Positions 15,319 to 23,579 of a stretch of 35,630 bases of DNA are shown in pieces. A program made the translations under genes and the position numbers. The notes below the pieces were generated by a model, which was not told the origin of the DNA, searched no databases, and was given only the letters and a program-made list of their open reading frames with translations. Positions within the stretch are counted from its first letter, which is position 1, and every line of letters begins with the position of its first letter. The DNA comes from Mycobacterium sp. (GTDB taxonomy: Bacteria > Actinomycetota > Actinomycetes > Mycobacteriales > Mycobacteriaceae), in NCBI RefSeq assembly GCF_025965855.1, contig NZ_JAOPWB010000210.1, positions 1 to 35,630 of the forward strand, given 5' to 3'.

Positions 15319-15726
15319 ATGGCGCAAAAAAAGGCTGAGACCGCCGCGCGAAAGCCGGTGGGGCAGAGCGTATCCGCAGCGCGGCGGGTCTCGCGGCTGG
15401 GCAGGCACGCGCGGCTGCGCAAGAAGATCGCGGGATCCCCGCAGCGTCCGCGGCTGGTGGTGCACCGCTCCGCGCGGCACATTCACGTGCAACTGGTCAA
15501 CGATGAAAACGGCACCACGCTGGCCGCCGCCTCGTCGATCGAGGCCGATGTGCGCAACCTGGAGGGCGACAAGAAAGCCCACAGCGTGCGGGTGGGTCAA
15601 TTGATCGCCGAGCGCGCCAAGGCCGCCGGCATCGACACCGCGGTCTTCGACCGCGGCGGGTACACCTACGGCGGACGGATCGCGGCGCTGGCCGATGCCG
15701 CGCGCGAGAACGGATTGAGTTTCTGA
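15319..15726 (+). CDS. rplR: 50S ribosomal protein L18
   Basis: A 135-residue protein with the L18 core [36 protein letters not shown] and [27 protein letters not shown]18 carries 5S rRNA into the 50S subunit. The N-terminal basic extension ([16 protein letters not shown]) is about 13 residues longer than in M. tuberculosis as I recall. It includes a run of seven A (15326-15332) at codons 3-5, an unusual homopolymer for this genome. Confidence 0.98.
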   Translation: MAQKKAETAARKPVGQSVSAARRVSRLGRHARLRKKIAGSPQRPRLVVHRSARHIHVQLVNDENGTTLAAASSIEADVRNLEGDKKAHSVRVGQLIAERAKAAGIDTAVFDRGGYTYGGRIAALADAARENGLSF

Positions 15727-15748
15727 TGACAACTGGAAGGACCGCATA

Positions 15749-16453
15749 ATGGCGGAACAGTCGGCCGGCGGGCAGGGCGGCCCCGATAGCCGCGACAGCC
15801 GCGACTCGCGCGGTGACGGCCGCGACGGCCGCGGCCGGCGCGACGGTGGCGGCCGCGGCGGTCGTGATCGGGACCGCGACGGCGATAAAAGCAACTACCT
15901 GGAGCGGGTCGTCGCCATCAACCGCGTCTCCAAGGTGGTCAAGGGTGGTAGGCGATTCAGCTTCACCGCGCTGGTCATCGTCGGCGACGGCAAGGGCATG
16001 GTCGGCGTCGGCTACGGCAAGGCCAAGGAGGTGCCGGCCGCGATCGCCAAGGGCGTGGAGGAGGCGCGCAAGGGCTTCTTCCGGGTCCCGCTGATCGGCG
16101 GCACCATTACACACCCCGTACAGGGTGAGGCGGCCGCGGGCGTGGTCCTGCTGCGCCCCGCCAGCCCGGGTACCGGCGTGATCGCCGGCGGTGCGGTACG
16201 CGCCGTGCTGGAATGCGCTGGGGTCCACGACATTCTGGCCAAGTCGTTGGGCAGTGACAACGCGATCAACGTGGTGCACGCCACCGTGACCGCGCTCAAG
16301 CTCCTGCAGCGTCCCGAGGAGGTGGCCGCCCGCCGGGGACTGCCGATCGAGGATGTCGCCCCGGCCGGGATGTTGAAGGCGCGCCGGGAAAGCGACGCAC
16401 TGGCCAGTGCGGCGGCGGCACGAGAGGCCCAGGCTTCAGGGGCACAACCATGA
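15749..16453 (+). CDS. rpsE: 30S ribosomal protein S5
   Basis: A 234-residue S5. Residues about 1-45 are a low-complexity Arg/Asp/Gly/Ser tail ([20 protein letters not shown]). The double-stranded RNA-binding domain follows ([38 protein letters not shown]), then the C-terminal domain with [18 protein letters not shown]5 supports decoding accuracy and mRNA helicase activity. The tail is longer and more repetitive than in M. tuberculosis as I recall. Its TGA overlaps the rpmD ATG. Confidence 0.98.
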   Translation: MAEQSAGGQGGPDSRDSRDSRGDGRDGRGRRDGGGRGGRDRDRDGDKSNYLERVVAINRVSKVVKGGRRFSFTALVIVGDGKGMVGVGYGKAKEVPAAIAKGVEEARKGFFRVPLIGGTITHPVQGEAAAGVVLLRPASPGTGVIAGGAVRAVLECAGVHDILAKSLGSDNAINVVHATVTALKLLQRPEEVAARRGLPIEDVAPAGMLKARRESDALASAAAAREAQASGAQP

Positions 16454-16632
16454 GTCAGCTCAAGATCACCCAGGTGCGCAGCACGATCGGGGCGCGCTGG
16501 AAGCAGCGCGAGAGCCTGCGCACCCTGGGCCTGCGGCGGATCCGCCACTCGGTGGTCCGTGAGGACAACGCACAGACCCGCGGCCTGATCGCGGTGGTGA
16601 GCCACCTGGTCGAGGTGGAGGAGGCCAAGTGA
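16450..16632 (+). CDS. rpmD: 50S ribosomal protein L30
   Basis: A 60-residue protein ([44 protein letters not shown]) typical of bacterial L30. It starts at an ATG overlapping the rpsE stop (ATGA), and its own TGA overlaps the rplO GTG (GTGA), so translation is coupled on both sides. Confidence 0.98.
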   Translation: MSQLKITQVRSTIGARWKQRESLRTLGLRRIRHSVVREDNAQTRGLIAVVSHLVEVEEAK

Positions 16633-17069
16633 CCATCAAGTTGCACGACCTGAAGCCCGCGCCCGGGTCGAAGAAAGCGCGTACCCGGGTCGGTAGGGGC
16701 GAGGGCTCCAAGGGCAAGTCCGCGGGGCGGGGCACCAAGGGCACCAAGGCGCGCAAGAACGTGCCGGCGACCTTCGAGGGTGGCCAGATGCCGATTCACA
16801 TGCGGCTGCCCAAGCTCAAGGGCTTCCGGAACCGGTTCCGCACCGAGTACGAGATCGTCAACGTCGGCGACATCAACCGGCTGTTTCCCGAAGGCGGTTC
16901 CATCGGCGTGGACGAACTGGTGGCCAAGGGCGCGGTTCGCCGCAACTCTCTGGTCAAGGTCCTCGGCGACGGCAAGCTGACCGTCAAGGTCGACCTGTCC
17001 GCGCACAAGTTCAGCGGCAGCGCGCGCGAGAAGATCGCCGCGGCGGGCGGCTCGGTCACCGAGCTGTAG
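16629..17069 (+). CDS. rplO: 50S ribosomal protein L15
   Basis: A 146-residue protein with the L15 start [16 protein letters not shown], the Gly/Lys/Arg-rich loop [37 protein letters not shown] and the C-terminal [10 protein letters not shown]. The GTG start overlaps the rpmD stop. It ends the ribosomal block. In many bacteria secY follows directly; here secY is about 18 kb away, as in M. tuberculosis in principle but with more inserted genes. No terminator is seen, and the next gene converges with no spacer. Confidence 0.98.
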   Translation: MTIKLHDLKPAPGSKKARTRVGRGEGSKGKSAGRGTKGTKARKNVPATFEGGQMPIHMRLPKLKGFRNRFRTEYEIVNVGDINRLFPEGGSIGVDELVAKGAVRRNSLVKVLGDGKLTVKVDLSAHKFSGSAREKIAAAGGSVTEL

Positions 17070-17996
17070 TCAGCTCAGCTGCGGAATAACCTCCGCGGCA
17101 AGGCGTTCCATCTGTTCGCGGTTCTCGGCGACGTCGGCACCGACGGGATTGAGTAGCAGATACTCCGCCCCCGCGTCGATCACCTCCCGCAGCCCGCGCG
17201 CCACATCGTCGGGTGTGCCCGACACCGGAACCGCATCGACGCCGGGCATTTCGCCGTAGATGCGGCGCAGCCCGGCGAGCACCCGCTCGCGGGCCCGAGC
17301 CGCGTCGTCGTCGACCGTCAGATAGACCCGTTTGCCAATGGTGAAGTGCGCGGGGTCTTTCCGCTGTTCGTCGAGTTCGCGGCGCACCACGGTGACGGCG
17401 CCGGCGAACGCCTCGGTGGTCGACGATCCCGCGCCCATAAACGAGTCACCGTGGCGCACCGCCCTGGCCAGCGCCTTGGGGGCGAGGCCGCCGAACCAGA
17501 TCGGAGGATGCGGCCGCTGCACCGGCTTGGGCTGGATGGGCAGATCGTCGACATCGCGGAACCGGCCGTGAAACGTCACCCTGGGTTCGTCGGACCAGGC
17601 CGCCTTCATTAGCTCCAGACCCTCGGTGAAATAGGAAATGTACGTCGCCTTTTCGACGCCGAAGGCGGCGAATTGGCGGAAGCCGCCACCGGCTCCCACC
17701 CCAAGGTCCAGCCGCCCGTGGCTGAGCCGGTCGACGGCGGTGGCGGCCGACGCCAGCTGGAGCGGGTCGTGCAACGACGTCACCAGGACGGCGACCCCCA
17801 GGCGCAGGCGCTCGGTGCAGGCGGCGCAATACGCCAGCAGTTCCAACGGCGCCAGCAGCGGCGCCTCGCCGATGATCTGCTCAAGCACCCAGCCGCCCTC
17901 GAACCCGAGCTCCTCGGCGCGGGCAAGAAAGGACCGTAGGCCGGACGCGTCGAAACCGTCGTAATCTAACTGGGGGATGGCGATGGAGAACCTCAC
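17070..17996 (-). CDS. LLM-class (luciferase-like) flavin/F420-dependent oxidoreductase
   Basis: A 308-residue TIM-barrel protein of the bacterial luciferase-like family. It starts MRFSIAIPQLDYDG and has AEELGFEGGWVLEQ, RLRLGVAVLVTSLHDPLQLASAA, DRLSHGRLDLGVGAGG and HPPIWFGGLAPKALARAVRHGD. These enzymes use FMN or F420; the cofactor cannot be settled from the sequence. No signal peptide is present. The GTG start is 6 nt after a reverse-strand -10. The gene sits tail to tail with rplO, the stop codons being adjacent (17067-17072). In M. tuberculosis sppA follows rplO directly as I recall, so this is an inserted gene. Confidence 0.85.
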   Translation of the reverse strand: MRFSIAIPQLDYDGFDASGLRSFLARAEELGFEGGWVLEQIIGEAPLLAPLELLAYCAACTERLRLGVAVLVTSLHDPLQLASAATAVDRLSHGRLDLGVGAGGGFRQFAAFGVEKATYISYFTEGLELMKAAWSDEPRVTFHGRFRDVDDLPIQPKPVQRPHPPIWFGGLAPKALARAVRHGDSFMGAGSSTTEAFAGAVTVVRRELDEQRKDPAHFTIGKRVYLTVDDDAARARERVLAGLRRIYGEMPGVDAVPVSGTPDDVARGLREVIDAGAEYLLLNPVGADVAENREQMERLAAEVIPQLS

Positions 17997-18002
17997 CCGA
18001 CC

Positions 18003-18008
18003 ACCGTA
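18003..18008 (-). promoter_or_regulatory. -10 of leaderless LLM oxidoreductase gene
   Basis: Read on the reverse strand, TACGGT is followed by 6 nt and GTG at 17996. It faces the sppA -10 (18023-18028) with 14 nt between them, so the two promoters overlap back to back. Confidence 0.6.
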
Positions 18009-18022
18009 CGGCGGCCGATCGG

Positions 18023-18028
18023 TAGGCT
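18023..18028 (+). promoter_or_regulatory. -10 of leaderless sppA
   Basis: TAGGCT is followed by 6 nt and the ATG at 18035. No Shine-Dalgarno sequence is present, so the transcript likely starts at the A of the start codon. Confidence 0.65.
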
Positions 18029-18034
18029 GCGAAT

Positions 18035-19822
18035 ATGTTCGGTTTTCTGCCGTCTGTCCCGGGCCTCGACGACGTCCGCGCCCTGGCCGGCCGCGTCGAC
18101 ACGGCGCGCCACCACGGTGTACCCAACGGCTGCGTGCTCGAGTTCGACCTGCGCTCGGCGCCGCCGGAGACGACGGGCTTCGACCCGCTGGCGATCATCA
18201 CAGGGGGCGGCCGAGGTATGTCGCTGCGTGACACCGTCGCGGCGATCCACCGCGCCGCCGAGGACACGCGAGTCGCCGGGCTGATTGCCCGCGTGCAGCT
18301 CGCGGCGGCACCCCCGGCGGCGATCCAGGAACTGCGAGAGGCGATCGCGGCTTTCAGCGCCGTCAAGCCGTCACTGGCTTGGGCCGAGACCTATCCGGGC
18401 ACGCTGTCCTACTACCTGGCTTCGGCGTTCGGTGAGGTGTGGATGCAGCCCTCGGGAAGCGTCGGCCTGATCGGCTTCGCGAGCAACGCCATGTTCCTGC
18501 GCGACGCGCTCGACAAGGCCGGGATCGAGGCCCAGATCATCGCGAAGGGTGAATACAAGTCGGCGGCAAACCTTTTCACCGAGGGTGGCTTCACCGAGGC
18601 CCACCGAGAGGCCGTCACCCGGATGCTGGAGAGCCTGCAAGAACAGGTGTGGCAGGCGGTCGCGGAATCCCGCAAGGTCGAGCCGGAGGCGCTCGACGCG
18701 TTGGCCGACCGGGGCCCGCTCTTGCGCGACGACGCGGTGGCCTCGGGCCTCGTCGACCGGATCGGATTCCGCGACGAAGCCTATGCGCGGATCGCGGAAC
18801 TAGTTGGGTCGCAAGCTATTCCGGAGGAAGAGGCCCCACCCCGGCTCTACCTGGCGCGCTACGCCGGTGCGGCCCGGTCACGACTGAGCCCGCCCGTGCC
18901 GTCGGTCCCGGGCCGCCGCTCCAAGCCGACGTTCGCCGTGGTCACCGTCGACGGAACGATCGTCACCGGACGCGGTGGCCCGCAGTTCCTGCCGCTGGGC
19001 ACGTCGACCGCCGGCGGCGCCACCATCGCGGCGGCGTTGCGGGAGGCCGCCGCCGACGATTCGGTGTCCGCGATCGTGCTGCGGGTGGACAGTCCGGGGG
19101 GTTCGGTCACCGCGTCGGAGACCATCTGGCGCGAGGTGAAAAGGGCCCGCGAGCGCGGCAAGCCGGTGGTGGCGTCGATGGGTGCGGTGGCCGCCTCCGG
19201 CGGCTACTACGTCTCCATGGGCGCCGACGCGATCGTGGCCAATCCGGGCACGATCACCGGCTCGATCGGCGTGATCACCGGGAAGCTGGTGGTTCGTGAC
19301 CTGAAGGGCCGCCTGGGGGTCGCGTCGGATACGGTGCGCACCAACGCGAACGCGGACGCCTGGTCGGTCGACGCGCCGTTCACGCCGGAGCAGCGCGCGC
19401 ATCGGGAAGCCGAGGCGGACCTGCTCTACGCCGACTTCGTCGAACGGGTCGCCGAGGGCCGAAACTTGAGTCCCGAAGCCGTGGATGTCGTTGCGCGGGG
19501 CCGGGTCTGGACCGGCGCCGACGCCGTCGAGCGTGGCCTGGTCGACGAGCTCGGTGGATTCCGGGCCGCGGTGCGCCGGGCCAAGATCCTGGCCGGGCTG
19601 GACGAGGACACCGAGGTACGCGTCGTCAGCTATCCGGGTTCGTCGCTGCTGGACCTGGTGCGACCGCGGGCCTCGTCGCAACCGGCCGCCGCGTCGCTGC
19701 CCGACGCGCTCGGGGCGCTGCTCGGCCGCTCGATCGCCGGGGTCTTGCAAAACATCTCAGGCAACGTCGAGCAGACGCTGGTCGGCGCCAGCGCGCTGTG
19801 GCTGGGAACTTCGCGCCTCTAG
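18035..19822 (+). CDS. sppA: Signal peptide peptidase SppA (protease IV, S49 family)
   Basis: A 595-residue tandem-domain S49 peptidase that degrades signal peptides left in the membrane. Two ClpP-like S49 halves are visible. The predicted catalytic Lys is Lys175 (GEYKSAANLF) in the N-terminal half. Ser388 (AVAASGGYYVSMGAD) lies in the C-terminal half after the VDSPGGSVTASE segment. This Lys-Ser dyad across the two halves is as in E. coli SppA. TITGSIGVITGK follows. No clear N-terminal membrane anchor is visible, unlike E. coli. The start is supported by the leaderless promoter. It ends about 50 nt from the convergent methyltransferase A gene. Confidence 0.93.
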   Translation: MFGFLPSVPGLDDVRALAGRVDTARHHGVPNGCVLEFDLRSAPPETTGFDPLAIITGGGRGMSLRDTVAAIHRAAEDTRVAGLIARVQLAAAPPAAIQELREAIAAFSAVKPSLAWAETYPGTLSYYLASAFGEVWMQPSGSVGLIGFASNAMFLRDALDKAGIEAQIIAKGEYKSAANLFTEGGFTEAHREAVTRMLESLQEQVWQAVAESRKVEPEALDALADRGPLLRDDAVASGLVDRIGFRDEAYARIAELVGSQAIPEEEAPPRLYLARYAGAARSRLSPPVPSVPGRRSKPTFAVVTVDGTIVTGRGGPQFLPLGTSTAGGATIAAALREAAADDSVSAIVLRVDSPGGSVTASETIWREVKRARERGKPVVASMGAVAASGGYYVSMGADAIVANPGTITGSIGVITGKLVVRDLKGRLGVASDTVRTNANADAWSVDAPFTPEQRAHREAEADLLYADFVERVAEGRNLSPEAVDVVARGRVWTGADAVERGLVDELGGFRAAVRRAKILAGLDEDTEVRVVSYPGSSLLDLVRPRASSQPAAASLPDALGALLGRSIAGVLQNISGNVEQTLVGASALWLGTSRL

Positions 19823-19872
19823 CCCGACGGTGGCGACCCGCCGCGCCCGGCTATGCCGCGCTGCGATCGCCA

Positions 19873-20787
19873 CTAGCCCGCAAGCCTGCCGCTGATGAAG
19901 ATGATCTCGCCGAGCGGGTCGTCGTGCTCCGGGGCCGGCACCTCGATGTCGTTGCGCGTGAACAGTTCCGTTCGCGTCACGCCCTCGGCGTCCCACCCCT
20001 TGGACCGCAGGTAGTCGACGACGTGGTTGCGTTCGCCGGTGTAGACCAGCGACGCCATGTCGATGTCGACGCCGTGGTCCCGGAAGGCGCCGGACAGCTC
20101 CCGCACCCGGCTGGGGTCGAAATCGATTATCCCGGGAACGAATTCGGTGGCGATGGTGCTTCCGGGCGCGCTGAGCGCGGTGATGTTGTCGAACAACCGG
20201 TCCTGGGCCTCCGGCGGCAGATAGATCAGCAGGCCCTCGGCCAACCATGCGGTCGGCGCCGTCGTGTCCAGTCCGGCCGCCTTCAGCGCGGCCGGCCAGT
20301 CCGCACGCAGATCGACGGCGACGGTGCGCCGGTTGGCGGTTGGTTCGGCGCCGATGCCGGCCAGCGTGGTCGTCTTGAACTCGATCACCTGCGGCTGGTC
20401 GATCTCGTAGACCACCGTGCCGTCCGGCCACGGCAACCGGTAGGCGCGCGCGTCCAGGCCGGATGCCAGGATCACCGCCTGACGCACCCCAGCCCCGACG
20501 GCGTCGATGAAGTAATCATCGAAGTACTTGGTGCGCACCGCCATTCCGTCGGCCATCGCCTGCATGCGCGTCGGCGACGCGTTCTCGATCGCGTCGAGGT
20601 CGAGCTCGCCATCCATCAGCTTGGTGAACAGATCCACCCCGACGGCGCGCACCAGCGGCTCGGCGAACGGGTCGTTGATCAGGCCGCGGGGATCCTTGGT
20701 CGCCATGGCTCGGCCGGCCGCGACCATCGTCGCGGTCACGCCCACGCTGGAGGCTAGATCCCAGTTGTCGTCATGAGCGCGTGGCAT
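19873..20787 (-). CDS. SAM-dependent methyltransferase, PF04072 family (copy A)
   Basis: A 304-residue member of the large mycobacterial PF04072 (leucine carboxymethyltransferase-fold, TIGR00027) family, the Rv0725c/Rv0726c type. Motifs are [44 protein letters not shown] (SAM-binding loop), [12 protein letters not shown] and [16 protein letters not shown]. Substrates are unknown for most members. The ATG at 20787 follows a reverse-strand -10 by 6 nt. That -10 shares its first three bases with the stop of copy B, so this gene has its own promoter although B lies just upstream. Confidence 0.9.
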   Translation of the reverse strand: MPRAHDDNWDLASSVGVTATMVAAGRAMATKDPRGLINDPFAEPLVRAVGVDLFTKLMDGELDLDAIENASPTRMQAMADGMAVRTKYFDDYFIDAVGAGVRQAVILASGLDARAYRLPWPDGTVVYEIDQPQVIEFKTTTLAGIGAEPTANRRTVAVDLRADWPAALKAAGLDTTAPTAWLAEGLLIYLPPEAQDRLFDNITALSAPGSTIATEFVPGIIDFDPSRVRELSGAFRDHGVDIDMASLVYTGERNHVVDYLRSKGWDAEGVTRTELFTRNDIEVPAPEHDDPLGEIIFISGRLAG

Positions 20788-20793
20788 GGGGAA

Positions 20794-20799
20794 ACCCTA
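20794..20799 (-). promoter_or_regulatory. -10 of methyltransferase A, overlapping the stop codon of B
   Basis: On the reverse strand TAGGGT is followed by 6 nt (TTCCCC) and the ATG. The first three bases, TAG (20799-20797), are the stop codon of the upstream methyltransferase B gene. Confidence 0.6.
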
Positions 20800-21732
20800 G
20801 CCTGAACCCATCGGGCCCTCCGTGAGGGTCGCGGCGACGTAGCTCAGCTCGCCGAAGGTGGCCGCCATCTCGTCCTCGGGGAACTCAAACCCGTTGCGGG
20901 CATACAATTCCCGGGCGGAATGGGGCGTAACCCGCCAGCCGTGGGTGGTCAGGTAGTCGACCACGACGTTGCGCTCGCCCCGGTAGAACAGGTCGGCCGC
21001 GTTGAGATCGAAACCGAAGCGCTGCCACCGCTCGGAGATCCGCTGCAAGCGCTCGTCGGAAAAGGCGTTCGGGTCGGGGACGTGCTCGGTGGCCAGCCGG
21101 CTGCCCGGCGCGCTGAGCGCCGTGATGTGGTCGAACAGCCGGTCCTGGGCCTCGGGCGGCAGGTAGGGGAGCAGGCCTTCCGCGCTCCACGCGGTCGGCC
21201 GCGTGACGTCAAAGCCGCCGTGGCGCAACGCGGCGGGCCAGTCGTCGCGCAGGTCGATGGCGATCGCGCGGCGCTCGGCGGTCGGGGCAGCGCAGAGGTC
21301 CGCCAGCGTGTTGGTTTTGAAGGCGATGACCTGCGGCTGGTCGATCTCGTAAACCACCGTGCCGGCCGGCCACGGCAACCGGTAGGCCCTGGTGTCCAGG
21401 CCGGAGGCCAGGATCACCGCCTGCCGCACACCGTCCGCGGTGGTGCCGGTGAAGAAGTCGTCGAAAAACCTGGTGCGCACCGTGATCTGCTCGCGGCGGG
21501 CTTTCCGGTTGAACAGCGCGTCGTCCTCGAAATCGAGCTCGCCGTCGATGATGCGGATGAAGGGGTCCAACCCCACGGCGCGCACCAGCGGATCGGCAAA
21601 CGGATCATCGAGCAGCGCATCGGGTCCCTGCGCCGCCACGGCGCGCGACGCCGCGACCATGGTGGCCGTCGCGCCCACGCTGGATGCCGGTCCCCAGCTG
21701 TCACCGTCGGTGCGTCCGGAGTCGATGGCCAT
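20797..21732 (-). CDS. SAM-dependent methyltransferase, PF04072 family (copy B)
   Basis: A 311-residue paralogue of copy A. It has [56 protein letters not shown] and [16 protein letters not shown]. The ATG has the ribosome binding site TAGGAG 9 nt away. The TAG of that site is the stop codon of copy C, so C and B form a coupled pair in one transcript. The C-terminus is slightly extended (TEGPMGSG). Confidence 0.9.
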   Translation of the reverse strand: MAIDSGRTDGDSWGPASSVGATATMVAASRAVAAQGPDALLDDPFADPLVRAVGLDPFIRIIDGELDFEDDALFNRKARREQITVRTRFFDDFFTGTTADGVRQAVILASGLDTRAYRLPWPAGTVVYEIDQPQVIAFKTNTLADLCAAPTAERRAIAIDLRDDWPAALRHGGFDVTRPTAWSAEGLLPYLPPEAQDRLFDHITALSAPGSRLATEHVPDPNAFSDERLQRISERWQRFGFDLNAADLFYRGERNVVVDYLTTHGWRVTPHSARELYARNGFEFPEDEMAATFGELSYVAATLTEGPMGSG

Positions 21733-21743
21733 TCCAATGGCTC

Positions 21744-22694
21744 CTATTTCCCGTTGAGCGTGCCGCTGACGTAGCGCATGTCGCCCATACGTGTGTCGTC
21801 CTCCTCAAGGGGCGGAAGATCGTTGGCCGAGAACAGGTCTCGGATGGAGATGCCGTTGAGCGCCCAACCACGGTCGCTCAGGTAGGGGGCCGCCTCGTTG
21901 CGGTCCCCGAAGTAGACGAGCCCCGCCATGTCCAGTTCAAAACCGTGCGCACGCCAGCGTTCGGAGATGCGCTGCATGCGTTCCTTCAATTTGTCCTCGT
22001 CCCCGGGCTCGGGGTTGGGCGCGCTTTCGGTGGCCAACCGGCTGCCCGGCGCGCTGAGTTCGGTGATGGTGTCCAGCAAACGGTCCTGCGCCTCCGGGGG
22101 CAGATAGCCGAGCAGGCCCTCGGCGCTCCACGCGGTCGGCTGGGTCGGGTCGAATCCGGCGGCGCGCAGCGCGGCGGGCCACTCGTCGCGCAGGTCGATG
22201 GCCACCACCCGTCGCTCGGTGGTGGGCGCGGCGCCCAGCTTGGCCAGCGTGCGGGACTTGAACTCGATGACCTGCGGCTGGTCGACCTCGTAGACCACGG
22301 TGCCGGCGGGCCAGGCCAACCGGTACGCGCGGGAATCCAGCCCCGAGGCGAGGATCACGACCTGCTCGATGCCCGCCCGCGTCGCACCGAGGAAGAACTC
22401 GTCGAAGAACTTGGTGCGCACCGCCATGTTGTCGGCCATGCGGGACATGGCCCCGGCGGATCCCGCGGCGCCGTCGTGCACGTCGTTCAAGTCGTCCGGA
22501 TTCACCTCGCCGGTCGCCAACCGGGTGAGCAGGTCGACGCCGACGGCCCGGACCAGCGGCTCGGCGAACGGGTCGTCGATCAGCGGACGGTCGGCGCGGC
22601 TCGCCACGGCGCGGGCGGCGGCGACCATGGTCGCGGTCACCCCGACGCTGGAGGCCAGGTCCCAGGTGTCGCCCTCATACCTGGTGGAAGTCAT
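21744..22694 (-). CDS. SAM-dependent methyltransferase, PF04072 family (copy C)
   Basis: A 316-residue paralogue with [56 protein letters not shown] and [16 protein letters not shown]. It carries a longer loop before the SAM site ([17 protein letters not shown]) than A or B. AGGGG lies 6 nt before the ATG. It is first in the C-B transcript and divergent from the SDR gene. Its upstream region is AT-rich and contains a 17-bp motif shared with copy D. Confidence 0.9.
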   Translation of the reverse strand: MTSTRYEGDTWDLASSVGVTATMVAAARAVASRADRPLIDDPFAEPLVRAVGVDLLTRLATGEVNPDDLNDVHDGAAGSAGAMSRMADNMAVRTKFFDEFFLGATRAGIEQVVILASGLDSRAYRLAWPAGTVVYEVDQPQVIEFKSRTLAKLGAAPTTERRVVAIDLRDEWPAALRAAGFDPTQPTAWSAEGLLGYLPPEAQDRLLDTITELSAPGSRLATESAPNPEPGDEDKLKERMQRISERWRAHGFELDMAGLVYFGDRNEAAPYLSDRGWALNGISIRDLFSANDLPPLEEDDTRMGDMRYVSGTLNGK

Positions 22695-22713
22695 GTTTGC
22701 CCCTGTTCGGATC

Positions 22714-22724
22714 TAGTTAAACTA
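22714..22724. repeat. AT-rich palindrome before methyltransferase C
   Basis: TAGTTAAACTA is a perfect palindrome around a central A, 20 nt upstream of the ATG of copy C. It lies beside the 17-bp motif shared with copy D and could be a regulator site. Confidence 0.4.
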
Positions 22725-22725
22725 A

Positions 22726-22742
22726 TATTTAGCCGATATAAC
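22726..22742 (-). promoter_or_regulatory. Motif shared by methyltransferase C and D promoters (copy at C)
   Basis: On the reverse strand GTTATATCGGCTAAATA; the copy before methyltransferase D (35056-35072) reads GTTACATTAGCTAAGTA, 13 of 17 identical. It lies 31 nt before the C start codon, near where promoter elements would be. It may be a common promoter or regulator site. Confidence 0.45.
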
Positions 22743-22790
22743 AAGCTTCTGCCACTGTACGCTTCCCGCGTTTCGCGGCAACCTTGACGG

Positions 22791-23579
22791 ATGGCGTACG
22801 CAGCGCCCTTCACGATGGCGGGCAAGCGGGTCCTGATCACGGGCGCCTCGTCGGGTCTGGGGGCGGCCCTGGCCCGACGGCTGGCCGGGCGACACGCGGT
22901 GGTGGGGCTGATCGCGCGCCGGGAGGACCGCCTGGGCGAGGTGCTGGCCGACTGTCGGCGGACTTCGCCGGGATCGGCGATGTGGGTGGCCGACCTGGCG
23001 GACACCTCCGCGGTGCGCGAGCTGGCGCTGCGGGCATGGGACGCGCTCGGCGGCATCGACGTCCTGATCAACAACGCCGCGGTCCCGAAGCGGCGCCCGG
23101 TCACGGCCCTGGAGCCCGGCGAGGTCGAGGACGTCATGCGGGTCAACTTCTTCGCCCCGGTGCGGCTGACGCTGGCCCTGCTACCGCGGATGCTGGCGCG
23201 CGCGTCCGGCCTGATCGTCAACGTGTCGAGCGTTGGCGGCCGGCTCGGGATCATCCACGAAAGCGCCTACTGCGCAAGCAAGTTCGCGTTGTGCGGCTGG
23301 AGCGAGGCGATGGCCGTGGACCTGCACGGCAGCGGCGTCGCCGTGAAGCTGATCGAGCCCGGCCCGGTCGACACCGAGATCTGGGACCAGCCCGGCAGCG
23401 AGGAGCCCCTCTACCAGGGGCCCAAGGTCGCCGCCGACGAGGTGGCCGAGGGGATCATCGAGGCGCTGGGCGGCGACACGTTCGAGCACTACGTCCCGGA
23501 CATGAAAGGGATAGTCGACGCCAAGAACGCCGACATCGATGCGTTCATCGCGGGCTCGGCGGGGATGACGCCGGGATGA
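22791..23579 (+). CDS. Short-chain dehydrogenase/reductase (SDR)
   Basis: A 262-residue classical SDR. The nucleotide-binding TGASSGLG is at 17-24 and NNA at 94-96. The catalytic residues are Ser in NVSS (146-147), Tyr160 and Lys164 (YxxxK), followed by PGPVDTE. The basic residues after the Rossmann beta-2 strand (ARREDR) suggest NADP(H). The substrate is unknown. ATG at 22791 has only a weak GACGG site; ATG at 22815 is the alternative. Its TGA overlaps the ATG of the zinc dehydrogenase (ATGA), so both form an operon and may act on one substrate. Confidence 0.9.
   Translation: MAYAAPFTMAGKRVLITGASSGLGAALARRLAGRHAVVGLIARREDRLGEVLADCRRTSPGSAMWVADLADTSAVRELALRAWDALGGIDVLINNAAVPKRRPVTALEPGEVEDVMRVNFFAPVRLTLALLPRMLARASGLIVNVSSVGGRLGIIHESAYCASKFALCGWSEAMAVDLHGSGVAVKLIEPGPVDTEIWDQPGSEEPLYQGPKVAADEVAEGIIEALGGDTFEHYVPDMKGIVDAKNADIDAFIAGSAGMTPG

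Noticed and set aside
15326..15333. Slippery A-AAA-AAG heptamer at rplR codons 3-5 as a programmed frameshift
   Set aside because: No stimulatory structure or meaningful alternative frame product is apparent, and L18 reads normally in frame 0.
19830..19873. GTGGCGA/TCGCCAC inverted repeat between sppA and methyltransferase A as a bidirectional terminator
   Set aside because: A 7-bp stem with a 30-nt loop is too weak to call in GC-rich DNA.
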